A DNA stretch of 64,000 bases from Pseudanabaena sp. lw0831 (GTDB lineage Bacteria > Cyanobacteriota > Cyanobacteriia > Pseudanabaenales > Pseudanabaenaceae), in NCBI RefSeq assembly GCF_016584665.1, contig NZ_BBJB01000081.1:1-64000 (forward strand), in the 5' to 3' direction. Of the stretch, positions 45,286 through 57,341 are shown in pieces. The position numbers were made by a program, and so were the translations under genes. The notes under the pieces are model-generated. The model was not told the origin of the DNA. It was given only the letters and a program-made list of their open reading frames with translations, and did not search any database. How positions within the stretch are numbered: position 1 is the stretch's first letter; each line of letters starts with the position of its first letter.

Positions 45286-47820
45286 TTAGCCGCCAACATT
45301 GAGCGTAGCCCTTGCAGGATCATAGGGCTCCAACTCCACTTTCACTGGCTTCACATTCCAAATCTCATCACAATATTCTTTGATTGTGCGATCGGAAGAG
45401 AACTTGCCAGATCTTGCCACGTTGAGAATGCTCATAGTTGTCCATTTCTCAACATCTTGATAAGCAGCACTGACTTTAGCTTGACAATCTGAATAGTCTT
45501 GATAATCTGCTAACAACATATAGTCATCATGATACATCAGCGAATCCACTAAAGGCTTAAACAAGTCCTTCTCCCCAGGAGAGAAATATCCCATACCTAA
45601 GCGATCAAGAATATTGCGAAGTTCTTCATTGCTTTGGTAATAAGTTTGAGGATTGTAACCTTCAGACTTCTTCTGTTCGACTTCCGCTGCTGTCAATCCG
45701 AAAAGGAAGAAATTATCATTACCAACTTCTTCACGGATTTCGATATTCGCACCGTCTAGAGTACCAATCGTCAAAGCTCCATTCATGGTGAACTTCATGT
45801 TGCCAGTACCCGAAGCTTCTTTACCTGCGGTCGAGACTTGCTCTGACAAGTCAGCAGCAGGATAAATCAATTGACCGAGAGATGCACTAAAGTTAGCAAG
45901 GAAGACAACTTTGATGCGTCCTTGCACATCAGGATCACGATTGACCACATCGGCTACCGCGTTAATCGCTTTAATGATCAACTTCGCCATGAAATAACCA
46001 GGGGCTGCCTTACCACCAAAGATAAAGGTGCGGGGAGTAATGTTGATACTTGGATTTTGCTTGATCCGCAGATAAAGCCCGATGATGTGCAACAGGTCAA
46101 GATGTTGACGCTTGTACTCATGAATGCGCTTTACTTGAATGTCGAAGATCGAGTTGGCATCAACTTCTACACAATTGTGAGCCATGATGTAGTCGGCAAG
46201 CGCTTGTTTGTTGGCTTGTTTAATCTGTCTCCAGCGATCGCGAAAATCTTTGTCATCAACAAAAGCTTCAAGTTTACGAAGTTCATCAAGATGCTTCAGC
46301 CATGTATCACCAATTTTGTCAGTGATCAAGGCTGACAACGTAGGATTGGCAAGCAATACCCAACGGCGCGGTGTGACTCCATTGGTTTTGTTGTTAAACT
46401 TCTCGGGCCAAAGCTTATAGAAATCTCTCAACACATCAGCTTTGAGCAGTTCGGTATGCAATGCTGCGACACCATTGACCGCATGACTACCAACTGTAGC
46501 GAGGTTTGCCATCCGTACTTTTTTGCCGCCGCCCTCTTCGATAATCGATAGGCGCAATAGCAACTCATCGTCGTCAGGAAACCAAGTCTGAACGTCTTGC
46601 AAGAACCGATGGTTGATTTCGTAAATAATTTCCAAATGACGAGGCAATAGGCTTTCAAATAGGGGAACGCCCCATTTTTCTAGCGCCTCAGGCATGAGCG
46701 TATGGTTAGTGTAGGCAAAAGTGCGCTGAGTAATCCGCCATGCTTCATCCCAAAACAGTTCATGCTCATCTACAAGCAGACGCATCATTTCGGCAATACT
46801 AATTGCAGGGTGGGTGTCGTTTAGCTGGACAGCCGCATGTTCAGGCAGATTATCTAAACGATTATATTTTTTGAGATGACGACGAATGATGTCTTGGAGC
46901 GAGCAGGATACGAAAAAGAATTGCTGCTCTAGACGCAACTGACGACCTTGAGGGGTGTTGTCGTTGGGGTAAAGAACTTTAGAAATGGTTTCCGATTTAA
47001 TCTTGGTAGCAACAGCACCGTCATAGTCGCCAGAGTTAAAGGCTTGGAAGTTAAAGTCTTCACCTGCCTCGGCTTTCCAGAGACGAAGCGTGTTAACCGT
47101 GTTGGTTTGATATCCAGGCACTGGGGTATCGTGGGGAATACCTTCAACGGTGAAGCTAGGAATCCAACGGGTATGAGGACGACCGCGATCATCGTTATAG
47201 ATTTCGGTGTGTCCGCCAAATTTGACTTGGACGGTGGACTCATAACGCACGACTTCCCAAGGGTTGCCACATTTCAGCCATTTGTCAGGGATCTCGACCT
47301 GCCAGCCTTGTTGAATTGCTTGATTAAAAATGCCAAATTCGTAGCGAATGCCATAGCCCATTGCAGGAATTTCTAGGGTGGCAAGGGAGTCAAGGAAACA
47401 GGCGGCTAAACGTCCGAGACCGCCATTACCTAGCCCTGGATCTGGTTCTTGCTCTAGCAATTCGGTCAGGTCTAGTCCAGATTCTTTAACGGCTTGGGCG
47501 ATCGCTTCGTATAGATCAAGATTGATCAAGCTATTACCAAGGTGTCGCCCCATCAAAAATTCGGCGGAAAGGTAATAAACGGTTTTGATCTCTTGCTCAT
47601 GGTAGACCTTGAGGGTTTGCAGCCAACGTTGTAAGAGGCGATCGCGTGTTGTGTAAGACAACGCCATGTAGTAGTCGGTGAAGTTTGCCTGAGAACCGAG
47701 TTTGCCTTGTATGTAGAACAGGTTATCGGCAAAGGCCCGCTTGAGGGTTTCAATACTTAAACCTGTGCGATCGTCTTCTACCGTAATATTGCTGGTTTGA
47801 TTAGCAACATTTGTTTGCAT
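45286..47820 (-). CDS. glgP: Glycogen phosphorylase
   Basis: An 844-residue phosphorylase that releases glucose-1-phosphate from glycogen. The pyridoxal-phosphate lysine lies in EASGTGNMKFTMNGALTIGT near residue 670. EQEPDPGLGNGGLGRLAACF and LNDTHPAISIAEMMRLL are family signatures. Full family length. It is upstream of the lactate dehydrogenase-like gene on the same strand, separated by a hairpin, so mostly transcribed on its own. Confidence 0.97.
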   Translation of the reverse strand: MQTNVANQTSNITVEDDRTGLSIETLKRAFADNLFYIQGKLGSQANFTDYYMALSYTTRDRLLQRWLQTLKVYHEQEIKTVYYLSAEFLMGRHLGNSLINLDLYEAIAQAVKESGLDLTELLEQEPDPGLGNGGLGRLAACFLDSLATLEIPAMGYGIRYEFGIFNQAIQQGWQVEIPDKWLKCGNPWEVVRYESTVQVKFGGHTEIYNDDRGRPHTRWIPSFTVEGIPHDTPVPGYQTNTVNTLRLWKAEAGEDFNFQAFNSGDYDGAVATKIKSETISKVLYPNDNTPQGRQLRLEQQFFFVSCSLQDIIRRHLKKYNRLDNLPEHAAVQLNDTHPAISIAEMMRLLVDEHELFWDEAWRITQRTFAYTNHTLMPEALEKWGVPLFESLLPRHLEIIYEINHRFLQDVQTWFPDDDELLLRLSIIEEGGGKKVRMANLATVGSHAVNGVAALHTELLKADVLRDFYKLWPEKFNNKTNGVTPRRWVLLANPTLSALITDKIGDTWLKHLDELRKLEAFVDDKDFRDRWRQIKQANKQALADYIMAHNCVEVDANSIFDIQVKRIHEYKRQHLDLLHIIGLYLRIKQNPSINITPRTFIFGGKAAPGYFMAKLIIKAINAVADVVNRDPDVQGRIKVVFLANFSASLGQLIYPAADLSEQVSTAGKEASGTGNMKFTMNGALTIGTLDGANIEIREEVGNDNFFLFGLTAAEVEQKKSEGYNPQTYYQSNEELRNILDRLGMGYFSPGEKDLFKPLVDSLMYHDDYMLLADYQDYSDCQAKVSAAYQDVEKWTTMSILNVARSGKFSSDRTIKEYCDEIWNVKPVKVELEPYDPARATLNVGG

Positions 47821-48185
47821 AGAATTATTCCTGAATGGTTACTTTGTCTTAATTGCCGTTCTGCTGACCCTAAGGCGGAGGGTGAGTCTACTCTCCTTAT
47901 CCAAGCATAAACTATGGGATGTTGGGCATTTATTTAACTGAAAATTTATGTTTGGGGAGTGCAATATTTATGATTTCCTGACATTACCCACAAAAAGTAT
48001 AGAGTTACGAAGTGCAGCTACTCTGTTTGTGGATAATTTAAGATTTAGCTTGGAGCCATTGCCGAAATTCGCGACGCTAGGCACTGGTTGAAAGATCCTT
48101 ACTTTTTTCTAACAAGAGAAATATTCCTGAGTTTTTAACCCGTATAGAATATATATGTGATTTTAGTATACAACCGTCAATAGTT
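47821..48185. promoter_or_regulatory. Divergent glgP/phr region with a lone DnaA box
   Basis: A 365-bp gap. A perfect DnaA box (TGTGGATAA) lies at 48028-48036. A plausible -10 (TATAGAAT) at 48143-48150 lies about 35 bp before phr. I see no small gene. Confidence 0.4.
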
Positions 48186-49658
48186 ATGCCTCAAATAGCC
48201 AGTAACTCTGGGGGAAACCCTGAAATATCATCGGGACAACCGATCGCTTTAGTCTGGCATCGGCGCGATTTACGAATTGATGACAACCCTGCTTTGAGTA
48301 AGGCGATCGCCCAAGTTGGGGATCGGGGGATTGTGCTAGGGCTATTTATTTTTGACCCTGACATTCTTGATGATGGCGTGACCGAGGGTAGCAAGGTTGA
48401 CTTTATGCTGGGTTGTTTGCGGGAGTTGCAAGCTAACTATCGGCAGTTGGGTAGTGATTTGTTGTTTATGCTTGGTCAGCCTGTTGTTGCGATTTGTGAA
48501 TTAGCTAAGACGGTTAATGCTAGTCATGTCTTTTTTAATCAAGATGTCGAGCCTTTTGCAATTAAACGCGATCGCGCTGCAACTGCCGCCCTGCAAGAAT
48601 TAGGAATTAACGTTCAGAGTTTTATTGATATTGGTTTGATTGCTCCCGATGCGATCGCTACCCAATCTGGTGAGCCTTACAAGGTTTACACTCCTTTTTG
48701 GCGCAATTGGCAAAGCAAGCCCAAGCCAAAACCATTTGATGCACCTCAAAAATTAATGGGTTTAGCTAGTTATGAAAATCTGCCTATAATCCCTTTGCCA
48801 AGCTTACGCGAACTCAAATTTATTAACGACATAAAGTTACCGAAATCTGGTGAAGCAGTGGCTCTGCAATTATTAGAAACCTTTTGCGATGGTCATGGGA
48901 TCTTGCGCTATCAAACCGAACGTGATTTTCCTGCCCATGCGGGTACATCGACATTAAGTCCACATTTGCGCTTTGGGACTGTGGGGATTAGAAGGGTTTG
49001 GGAAAAGGCGATCGCGGCTGAGCAGCTTGTCCGTAGCGAAGAAGAAGCCACAGGGATTACCACATGGAAACAAGAATTAGCATGGCGCGAATTTTATCAA
49101 CATGTGTTGTTTTACTTCCCAGAACTAGAAACGGGTGCATATCGTCCGCAGATGCGAAATTTCCCTTGGGATGATGATGATGAGAAATTTGTGGCTTGGT
49201 GTGAAGGGCGCACAGGCTATCCGATTGTCGATGCAGCAATGCGGCAGCTTAATCAAACAGGCTGGATGCATAACCGTTGTCGAATGATTGTGGCAAGTTT
49301 CTTAACGAAGGACTTAATTATTAATTGGCAATGGGGTGAACGCTATTTTATGCAGAAATTACTGGATGGCGATCTTGCGGCAAATAACGGAGGTTGGCAA
49401 TGGAGTGCCTCTAGTGGTATGGATACTAAGCCCCTACGGATATTCAATCCTGCATCACAAGCTCGTAAATACGATCCTGAAGGTGAATATATTTTGCGTT
49501 GGTTGCCTGAGTTGCAAGGCTTAACGACTGCCGAGCTTTTAAGTGGCAATATTTCGCCGCCCCAGTGCAAAAAACGCGATTATCCTTTGCCGATTGTCGA
49601 TCACAGTATTCAGCAGCAAAAGTTTAAGCAGATTTATCAAGCTTGCAAAATTATTTAA
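48186..49658 (+). CDS. phrA: Deoxyribodipyrimidine photolyase
   Basis: A 490-residue class I photolyase that splits UV-induced pyrimidine dimers with blue light. The N-terminal antenna domain is LVWHRRDLRIDDNPALSKAI. The FAD domain shows GTSTLSPHLRFGTVGIR, WRNWQSKPKP, AAMRQLNQTGWMHNRCRMIV and DGDLAANNGGWQWSASSGMD, the last including the active-site and FAD contacts. Length and motifs fit the deazaflavin-type enzyme of cyanobacteria. The gene ends before a double hairpin. Confidence 0.95.
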   Translation: MPQIASNSGGNPEISSGQPIALVWHRRDLRIDDNPALSKAIAQVGDRGIVLGLFIFDPDILDDGVTEGSKVDFMLGCLRELQANYRQLGSDLLFMLGQPVVAICELAKTVNASHVFFNQDVEPFAIKRDRAATAALQELGINVQSFIDIGLIAPDAIATQSGEPYKVYTPFWRNWQSKPKPKPFDAPQKLMGLASYENLPIIPLPSLRELKFINDIKLPKSGEAVALQLLETFCDGHGILRYQTERDFPAHAGTSTLSPHLRFGTVGIRRVWEKAIAAEQLVRSEEEATGITTWKQELAWREFYQHVLFYFPELETGAYRPQMRNFPWDDDDEKFVAWCEGRTGYPIVDAAMRQLNQTGWMHNRCRMIVASFLTKDLIINWQWGERYFMQKLLDGDLAANNGGWQWSASSGMDTKPLRIFNPASQARKYDPEGEYILRWLPELQGLTTAELLSGNISPPQCKKRDYPLPIVDHSIQQQKFKQIYQACKII

Positions 49659-49668
49659 AAACCGATAA

Positions 49669-49764
49669 GCATGTGTCGCCCGCATAGCGAGCGACACATG
49701 CGATTTAATAAAAAACCAATTTTTTGTGGCGCGGCGAAGCCACGCCACAAAAAATTGGTTTTTT
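49669..49764. terminator. Double hairpin between convergent phr and trpF
   Basis: Hairpin 1 arms GCATGTGTCGC (49669-49679) and 49691-49701. Hairpin 2 arms 49710-49735 and 49739-49764 pair over 26 bp with one mismatch and a GAA loop, base AAAAAACCAATTTTTT. Confidence 0.85.
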
Positions 49765-49768
49765 ATTT

Positions 49769-50443
49769 TTAGATGCGATCGCAAATACATCCCTGAACAA
49801 ATTTTTTAACTTTAGCCAGATCCTTGTCACCTGCGGAACGTTCGACACCACTCGATATATCTAAACCATTTGGGCATACTAGCGCGATCGCATCGGCAAC
49901 ATTTTCAGGTGATAAGCCTCCCGCTAACCACCAGTCACAAGCTGGACGAAAATCGCGCAACATTTGCCAATCCAGAGTTTTACCAGTTCCTCCCGCCATA
50001 TGAGGATCATAGGCATCAAGTAAAATCGCATCTACAACATTGCTAAAAAGATTTGCTTTCTCTAAACCTGATTGATCTTTAACTCGTAGCGCTTTAATTA
50101 GCTTTATTTTCGGGTGAGTAGCACTTAGATGCGATCGCAGTTGATCACAAAATTCTGGAGATTCATCACAATGTAGTTGCACCGCGTTTAGTCCAGCTAG
50201 CGCAACTGTTTCACTAATTTCACTGATACTGGAATTAAGAAATACCCCAATCAAATCTAGCTCTGATAATCTGGCAATCTCAGGCTGGGCAGAGAGTAGA
50301 CTAGAGGTGATTTGCCCGATCGCAGTTGCACTGATATATCGTGGTGAAGAGGATACACAGATAAAACCAAGCGCATCGACACCCATTTGCGCGATCGCTT
50401 GGGCTTGATCGAGTTTCGTAATGCCACAAATTTTGATATACAT
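49769..50443 (-). CDS. trpF: Phosphoribosylanthranilate isomerase
   Basis: A 224-residue TIM-barrel enzyme of tryptophan synthesis, from the Met at 50443 (MYIKICGITKLDQAQAIAQM). LGFICVSSSPRYI, VQLHCDESPEFCDQL, DAYDPHMAGGTGKTLDW and WWLAGGLSPENVADAI are all expected. It stands alone, divergent from the START-like gene with an 18-bp gap. Confidence 0.95.
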   Translation of the reverse strand: MYIKICGITKLDQAQAIAQMGVDALGFICVSSSPRYISATAIGQITSSLLSAQPEIARLSELDLIGVFLNSSISEISETVALAGLNAVQLHCDESPEFCDQLRSHLSATHPKIKLIKALRVKDQSGLEKANLFSNVVDAILLDAYDPHMAGGTGKTLDWQMLRDFRPACDWWLAGGLSPENVADAIALVCPNGLDISSGVERSAGDKDLAKVKKFVQGCICDRI

Positions 50444-50461
50444 ACACAATAAATTAATTCC

Positions 50462-51157
50462 ATGACAGACTCATCCTATCCAAAGTTTATGCAGTCTCAT
50501 CAACAACTAGATCAGAAATTAGGCAAGAAAATCGTGACAAAAATTTCCGCAGGCTCGGCAATGTTTATGGCGATCGCGATCGCTTGCTGTACTCCAACCC
50601 TTCCCGCCCGTGCTGCACTCTTTGATGGGCCAGTTGATCGTCTGCCCTCAGTGCAGCGTGATTCATTACGCAAAGGGCAAACAGTGGTCACAGGTAGCAG
50701 CGGTAAATATGTAGCGCGAGTACTACTCACTGCCTCACCTGATGAAGTTTGGCGAGTTTTGACTGACTATGCCAATCTCTATAAGTTTATTCCCAACATG
50801 ACTTCCAGCAAGATCATCGAAAATCGTGGCAATCGTAAAGTGATTGAGCAAGTGGATTCGCGTCAAGTCTTCTTAGTTTCGATTGTTTCGCGCACCAAGC
50901 TTGCTATTCAAGAAACTGATCGCAAACAAATCGATTTTCGACTTATTGATGGCGATCTTGCCCAAATGGAAGGCTACTGGAAAATTGAACCTGTCTCCTC
51001 AGTACCACGTCGTCCTGCCAATCAAATTCTGATTACTTACACTGTCAATGCCCAGCCTAAGAGTGGTACTCCTACTGATGCGTTCTATGGAATTTTCAAA
51101 GAAGCTTTAGGTGATACATTACAGGCGATTAAACGAGAAGTTGCAAATAGAAACTAA
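50462..51157 (+). CDS. Exported START/SRPBCC-type protein
   Basis: A 231-residue protein with a signal-like segment ending PARAALFDG (about residues 28-52) and a polyketide-cyclase/START-like fold (about 75-225), including ASPDEVWRVLTDYANLYKFI and the late LKEAL-type helix KEALGDTLQAIKREV. Homologues are widespread in cyanobacteria and of unknown ligand. The first ATG lies in an unusually long hydrophilic leader; shorter starts at the Met in MFMAIAIACC are possible. Confidence 0.8.
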   Translation: MTDSSYPKFMQSHQQLDQKLGKKIVTKISAGSAMFMAIAIACCTPTLPARAALFDGPVDRLPSVQRDSLRKGQTVVTGSSGKYVARVLLTASPDEVWRVLTDYANLYKFIPNMTSSKIIENRGNRKVIEQVDSRQVFLVSIVSRTKLAIQETDRKQIDFRLIDGDLAQMEGYWKIEPVSSVPRRPANQILITYTVNAQPKSGTPTDAFYGIFKEALGDTLQAIKREVANRN

Positions 51158-51178
51158 AAAACAACAGTGCTTCCGCTT

Positions 51179-51214
51179 CACCGTATGGACAATTCATGAA
51201 TTGCCCATACGGTG
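51179..51214. repeat. Palindrome of the CAATTCATGAATTG type
   Basis: CACCGTATGGACAATTCA against its complement with one mismatch. It shares its centre with 15008-15035 and probably terminates the START-like gene. Confidence 0.7.
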
Positions 51215-51284
51215 ATTTCAAACAAGAGAGAATTATAGCAAGTTCTCTCTTGCCCCCAAATTCTCAAACTTAATAATTAACGAC

Positions 51285-53021
51285 ATGATCGAGCCGATTG
51301 GATACATATTAGGAACCAAAGATGCTACCCCACTTGAGTTTTGGGTGGCGGTGAGTGACGGCAAAGTCCTTCGTCTCGATGATGTCGTGCAAGTGAAAAC
51401 CGATCGCCCTGATAAAAAAGGGATTGTCAACTTTTATGGGGTTGTTGATCATGTGCGAACCATCCATGAGGGAACGCAATTTGATACAGATACATTTCTC
51501 GTTACCAATGGCAGTATGCCCGTCAATGTATCCTATGCCGCGCATATCCAAGTCACGCGCATTGAGCCTGAAGAATATTTACCGCCACAACCGAGCGATG
51601 CTGTTTATTTAGCCGAAGATGAGAACCTGAGATTTGCGTTGAATTTCGATGGCATGGAGCAGCGCATCTCCGCAGGAATTATGCGAAATGGGAGTCCTGC
51701 CTATTTGAATTATGAATTTATCGATGGGACGAAGGGCGCTCATGTCAATATTTCGGGGATTTCGGGAGTGGCAACGAAGACTTCTTTTGCTTTATTTTTA
51801 CTTCATTCCATTTTCAATTCGGCGGCTTTGGGTTCTAAAAGAGCGAATACTAAGGCGTTGATTTTTAATGTCAAAGGTGAAGATTTGTTTTTCCTAGATA
51901 AAGCAAACAATAAAATGCGGGAAGAAGATCGCAATACATATCATGCTCTCGATCTACCTGTAGAACCATTTCGGGATGTACGATTTTGTGTTGCCCCAAA
52001 GAAAAACACTCAAGAGATAGAGCCACATCTCGATCAACGTTCCGATAATATTTCCGCTTATGTGTGGGGGATGCGCGAATTTTGTCGCGATCGCCTTTTT
52101 CGATTTCTATTTGCAGGAGATGATTTAGAGCGCGGGAACATTGGCTTTTTGGCAAGTATCGTCGAAGAACGTCTTGCTCGATTGGCGATGGACAATGACA
52201 AATATGATAAGAAGCTAGGATTTTTGCCTAGAGCTAGTCTGGACTTAGATGATACCTATGGGGAAGAAGACAAGGATAAAGTGGAAACATTTCGAGATTT
52301 GATTGAATTTCTTGAAGAGAAGTTAGTCGAGAATCCCGATCAGAAATGGCTAGGACGGAATGCTCCGGCCACTGCGGAGGCTCTAACGCGGCGTTTATGG
52401 GGAATTGCTGATGAAATGGGACATCTCATTCGCGGCGATCTACCTGCGGAAGAATTACAAAAATATAAACTCGATCCCCTTGATGCCGAATATCAGCTAA
52501 CGATCGCAGATATTAACAAGCTCGGCAGCAAAGCCCAAAAGTTTGTGGTGGGTGTATTGCTCCAAAAGCTATTCATGGAAAAGGAAAAGCGCGGTCAATA
52601 TCCCGTTGTCTTTATCGTTCTTGATGAGTTAAATAAATACGCACCAAAGGAAGGTCGCAGTCCTATTAAGGATTTGCTAGTCGAAATCGCAGAACGAGGG
52701 CGATCGCTTGGCATTATCTTAATCGGCGCACAACAAACTGCTTCAGAGGTGGAGCGGCGTGTGGTTGGACAGGCGGCGGTGCGGGTAGTTGGTCGTCTGG
52801 ACTCCGCCGAAGTAGAACGCCCTGAATATAATTTCTTGACGGGTGCTTGTCGGAAGCGATCGCTATTATTAAAATCTGGCAGTATGTTTATCCATCAGCC
52901 CGAAGTTCCATCACCTTTGCTGGTTGGATTTCCTTTCCCTGCCTATGCAACGAGGTTGCGAGAAGTCCAAATTAATGAGGTTGAAGAAAAGGTTCTAAAA
53001 AGTAAAGTTAAGCGTCTTTAA
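51285..53021 (+). CDS. HerA-like ATPase (DUF87/HAS-barrel)
   Basis: A 578-residue hexameric-type ATPase. An N-terminal HAS-barrel (about 1-110, GYILGTKDATPLEFWVAV) precedes the ATPase core with the P-loop-like HVNISGISGVATKTSFALFL near 155, a Walker B FIVLDELNKYAPKEGR near 445 and a sensor ILIGAQQTASEVERRVVGQA. HerA-type motors move along DNA with a NurA nuclease in archaea and with SIR2 or DUF4297 effectors in bacterial defence. No nuclease partner is next to it here. It stands alone and ends in a repeat-rich 256-bp gap. Confidence 0.85.
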   Translation: MIEPIGYILGTKDATPLEFWVAVSDGKVLRLDDVVQVKTDRPDKKGIVNFYGVVDHVRTIHEGTQFDTDTFLVTNGSMPVNVSYAAHIQVTRIEPEEYLPPQPSDAVYLAEDENLRFALNFDGMEQRISAGIMRNGSPAYLNYEFIDGTKGAHVNISGISGVATKTSFALFLLHSIFNSAALGSKRANTKALIFNVKGEDLFFLDKANNKMREEDRNTYHALDLPVEPFRDVRFCVAPKKNTQEIEPHLDQRSDNISAYVWGMREFCRDRLFRFLFAGDDLERGNIGFLASIVEERLARLAMDNDKYDKKLGFLPRASLDLDDTYGEEDKDKVETFRDLIEFLEEKLVENPDQKWLGRNAPATAEALTRRLWGIADEMGHLIRGDLPAEELQKYKLDPLDAEYQLTIADINKLGSKAQKFVVGVLLQKLFMEKEKRGQYPVVFIVLDELNKYAPKEGRSPIKDLLVEIAERGRSLGIILIGAQQTASEVERRVVGQAAVRVVGRLDSAEVERPEYNFLTGACRKRSLLLKSGSMFIHQPEVPSPLLVGFPFPAYATRLREVQINEVEEKVLKSKVKRL

Positions 53022-53144
53022 TTTTTAGCAAAAATCATATTTTTTGTTTGACAACAAATTGCGGAAAATACACTTGGTATAAAGAGAGCGTACATTCAGC
53101 AGGTAATCTGGGCAAAAAAATATTTGCTATGAGAATGTAGGCTG

Positions 53145-53208
53145 TAGGGGCGGGTTTAGTTGATAAATCCTGCTTTTAGCAAAGAATTATCAACTAAACC
53201 CGCCCCTA
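53145..53208. repeat. Cyanobacterial-type interspersed inverted repeat
   Basis: TAGGGGCGGGTTTAGTTGATA (21 bases, 53145-53165, here split by its central run) pairs perfectly with 53188-53208 around a 22-base loop. This GGGGCGGGTTTAGTTGA unit is of a type I have seen widely in cyanobacteria. It lies in the gap between convergent HerA-like and icd genes. Confidence 0.8.
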
Positions 53209-53277
53209 AAATAACGTCCCAACATCATTCCGACCTACGTTTAGATCGTTATTCCTATTTTGGAAATAGTACTTGTA

Positions 53278-55566
<2,289 letters not shown>

Positions 55567-55711
55567 TTAACCCGATTCGTATCGGTTTTATCTAGAAAAT
55601 AGCTTTGTAACAAAGCACAAAACAATGAAGATTATCGGCGATCACATCAATAATCTATCTCCTAAAGGAGATCGCTAATACTGTGAGTCATGAATTCTAG
55701 TCGATCACTAG

Positions 55712-56764
55712 TTACTGATTTGCAATTTCAACCATTGATAAATTCTGTTTTTGGAAAAAATCCTTAATCGCTGCTGTAAACAAATCATTTGTTTCAATAT
55801 CTACGATTTTTAAAAGTTCTTTACCTGAACGTGATAAAGCAACACCATCTAAACGCAATTCTTGCCCCATAGTTCTCTCTGCGGAAGGAACTAGTCCCCA
55901 AGAGCGATTCTGGTATTTTAAAGGAAATGGCACATTAAGTCCAACTGCAACACACATAATATAATTCATGTAAGAGTTGAAGTCAGATATGATTAGCCCA
56001 TACTCTTGAAGAACATTAAGTTGATCAAAATTCAGCCCATAATTTTGCAGTGAATTAGATGCTGCATTACCACCGAGTGACAAAACACGCGCATCAATTA
56101 TGTTGTTATCCGTCAATCTTAAAGAGATTGAAAGAGAACATAGCAGACGGAATAAATTTGCAGTACGACTATCAAGTTGTCCAATTAGCTTTACTGTCTT
56201 GATTGAGAAAGATGATGGCTGATTAATCTCACTCGCCAGAATTCTACCGAAGAGTAGTTGCATCTCCTCCGTACTCTTCTGAGAAGCCTCTTTCTCAAAA
56301 CTGTTTAACCAATCATCATCAATCGGAGGTATCTCTTTAGCAGTTTGACTGTTATTAATGGGGAGCGTTGCTTCAGATTGAAGTTGTGTAGCAGCCACTT
56401 TACAAACTTTGTCAAGATTTATTTGCTCACGAATAATTTTTGATCCATATTTCTGAATTGCAACTCTTGCAAATTCAGGATCTACGTTTATTTGTTCTTC
56501 TATTTGTCTGCCGCTCGCGGAAATAATGTTTACTCGTGCCTCGGATGTCGCTCTTATCTCTGATTCAAAGCCTTCCATATAGGCAACAGGAATTTTAGTT
56601 GCTGATGAACAGAGCTGACTAAATGCTTTAATTGCGTTCTTAAGAACTGGAGCGGCAACATGTGACCATAAGTTGCCGATAGCATCGGCAGCTTTTGTTA
56701 GTTCCTCATCAGATTGACGTTCTATCTTTGAGGTGTTGTTCTCTGACGGGGTTTGTATACTCAT
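55712..56764 (-). CDS. DUF2806-type protein
   Basis: A 350-residue protein. IDDDWLNSFEKEASQKSTEEMQLLFGRILASEI (about residues 147-180) is the recognisable DUF2806 core. The N-terminal 80 residues are helical and the C-terminal third reads like a helix-turn-helix or sensory region. DUF2806 genes appear in accessory islands and prophage-like regions; function unknown. It opens the second accessory stretch. Confidence 0.7.
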   Translation of the reverse strand: MSIQTPSENNTSKIERQSDEELTKAADAIGNLWSHVAAPVLKNAIKAFSQLCSSATKIPVAYMEGFESEIRATSEARVNIISASGRQIEEQINVDPEFARVAIQKYGSKIIREQINLDKVCKVAATQLQSEATLPINNSQTAKEIPPIDDDWLNSFEKEASQKSTEEMQLLFGRILASEINQPSSFSIKTVKLIGQLDSRTANLFRLLCSLSISLRLTDNNIIDARVLSLGGNAASNSLQNYGLNFDQLNVLQEYGLIISDFNSYMNYIMCVAVGLNVPFPLKYQNRSWGLVPSAERTMGQELRLDGVALSRSGKELLKIVDIETNDLFTAAIKDFFQKQNLSMVEIANQ

Positions 56765-57012
56765 TGAACTAATTCAAGTACGCTTACGCTGCTAAACATT
56801 AGTAAAATATAATAGCTAAATATTGACGTGTAGATTGATGTAGTAGCCTAATGATGCCAATTTATCCTATATTCCATCCTAAATCTCCTAAATCGAAGAT
56901 GAGCGCATCAAAATCTATCTTCTCAAGGTGATCATGATTTTTTTTGGATTGAGGGGGCGATCGCTGATTACAAAATTTACATTGATATAACCCTTTGCAT
57001 TTAACGTGCCGC

Positions 57013-57033
57013 GTTATACAATACGAATATAAC
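57013..57033. promoter_or_regulatory. Possible HigA operator
   Basis: GTTATA-N9-TATAAC (57013-57033) lies 18 bp before higB. Toxin-first higBA operons are usually repressed by HigA at an inverted repeat overlapping the promoter. No experimental match is known to me. Confidence 0.35.
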
Positions 57034-57050
57034 CTTACTATTCCTTGGTC

Positions 57051-57332
57051 GTGATCCGAAGCTTTAAGGATAAAGAAACTCAAAAAATCTTTGAGAGGCA
57101 GCGATCGCGTAAATTGCCCTCAGAAATTCAACAAGTAGCCCTGCGAAAATTGCGTATGCTAAATCAGTCACCCACCCTTCAAGAACTTCGTATTCCACCA
57201 GCAAATCGATTAGAACGACTAAGTGGCGATCGCGAAGGTCAATACAGTATTCGGATTAACAATCAATGGCGTATTTGCTTTGAATGGCAAAATGATGACG
57301 CTTTCAATGTGGAAATTGTTGATTATCATTGA
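57051..57332 (+). CDS. higB: HigB-type RelE-family toxin
   Basis: About 93 residues from a GTG at 57051 (TTG at 57045 also possible). IRSFKDKETQKIFERQRSRKL, LRIPPANRLERLSGDREGQYSIRINNQWRICF (here shown broken at its middle) and NVEIVDYH are the HigB mRNA-interferase pattern, with the Arg/Tyr-rich C-terminal half that cuts translated mRNA. It is followed after 9 bp by its antitoxin, the toxin-first order typical of higBA. Confidence 0.92.
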   Translation: MIRSFKDKETQKIFERQRSRKLPSEIQQVALRKLRMLNQSPTLQELRIPPANRLERLSGDREGQYSIRINNQWRICFEWQNDDAFNVEIVDYH

Positions 57333-57341
57333 GGAATCAAA

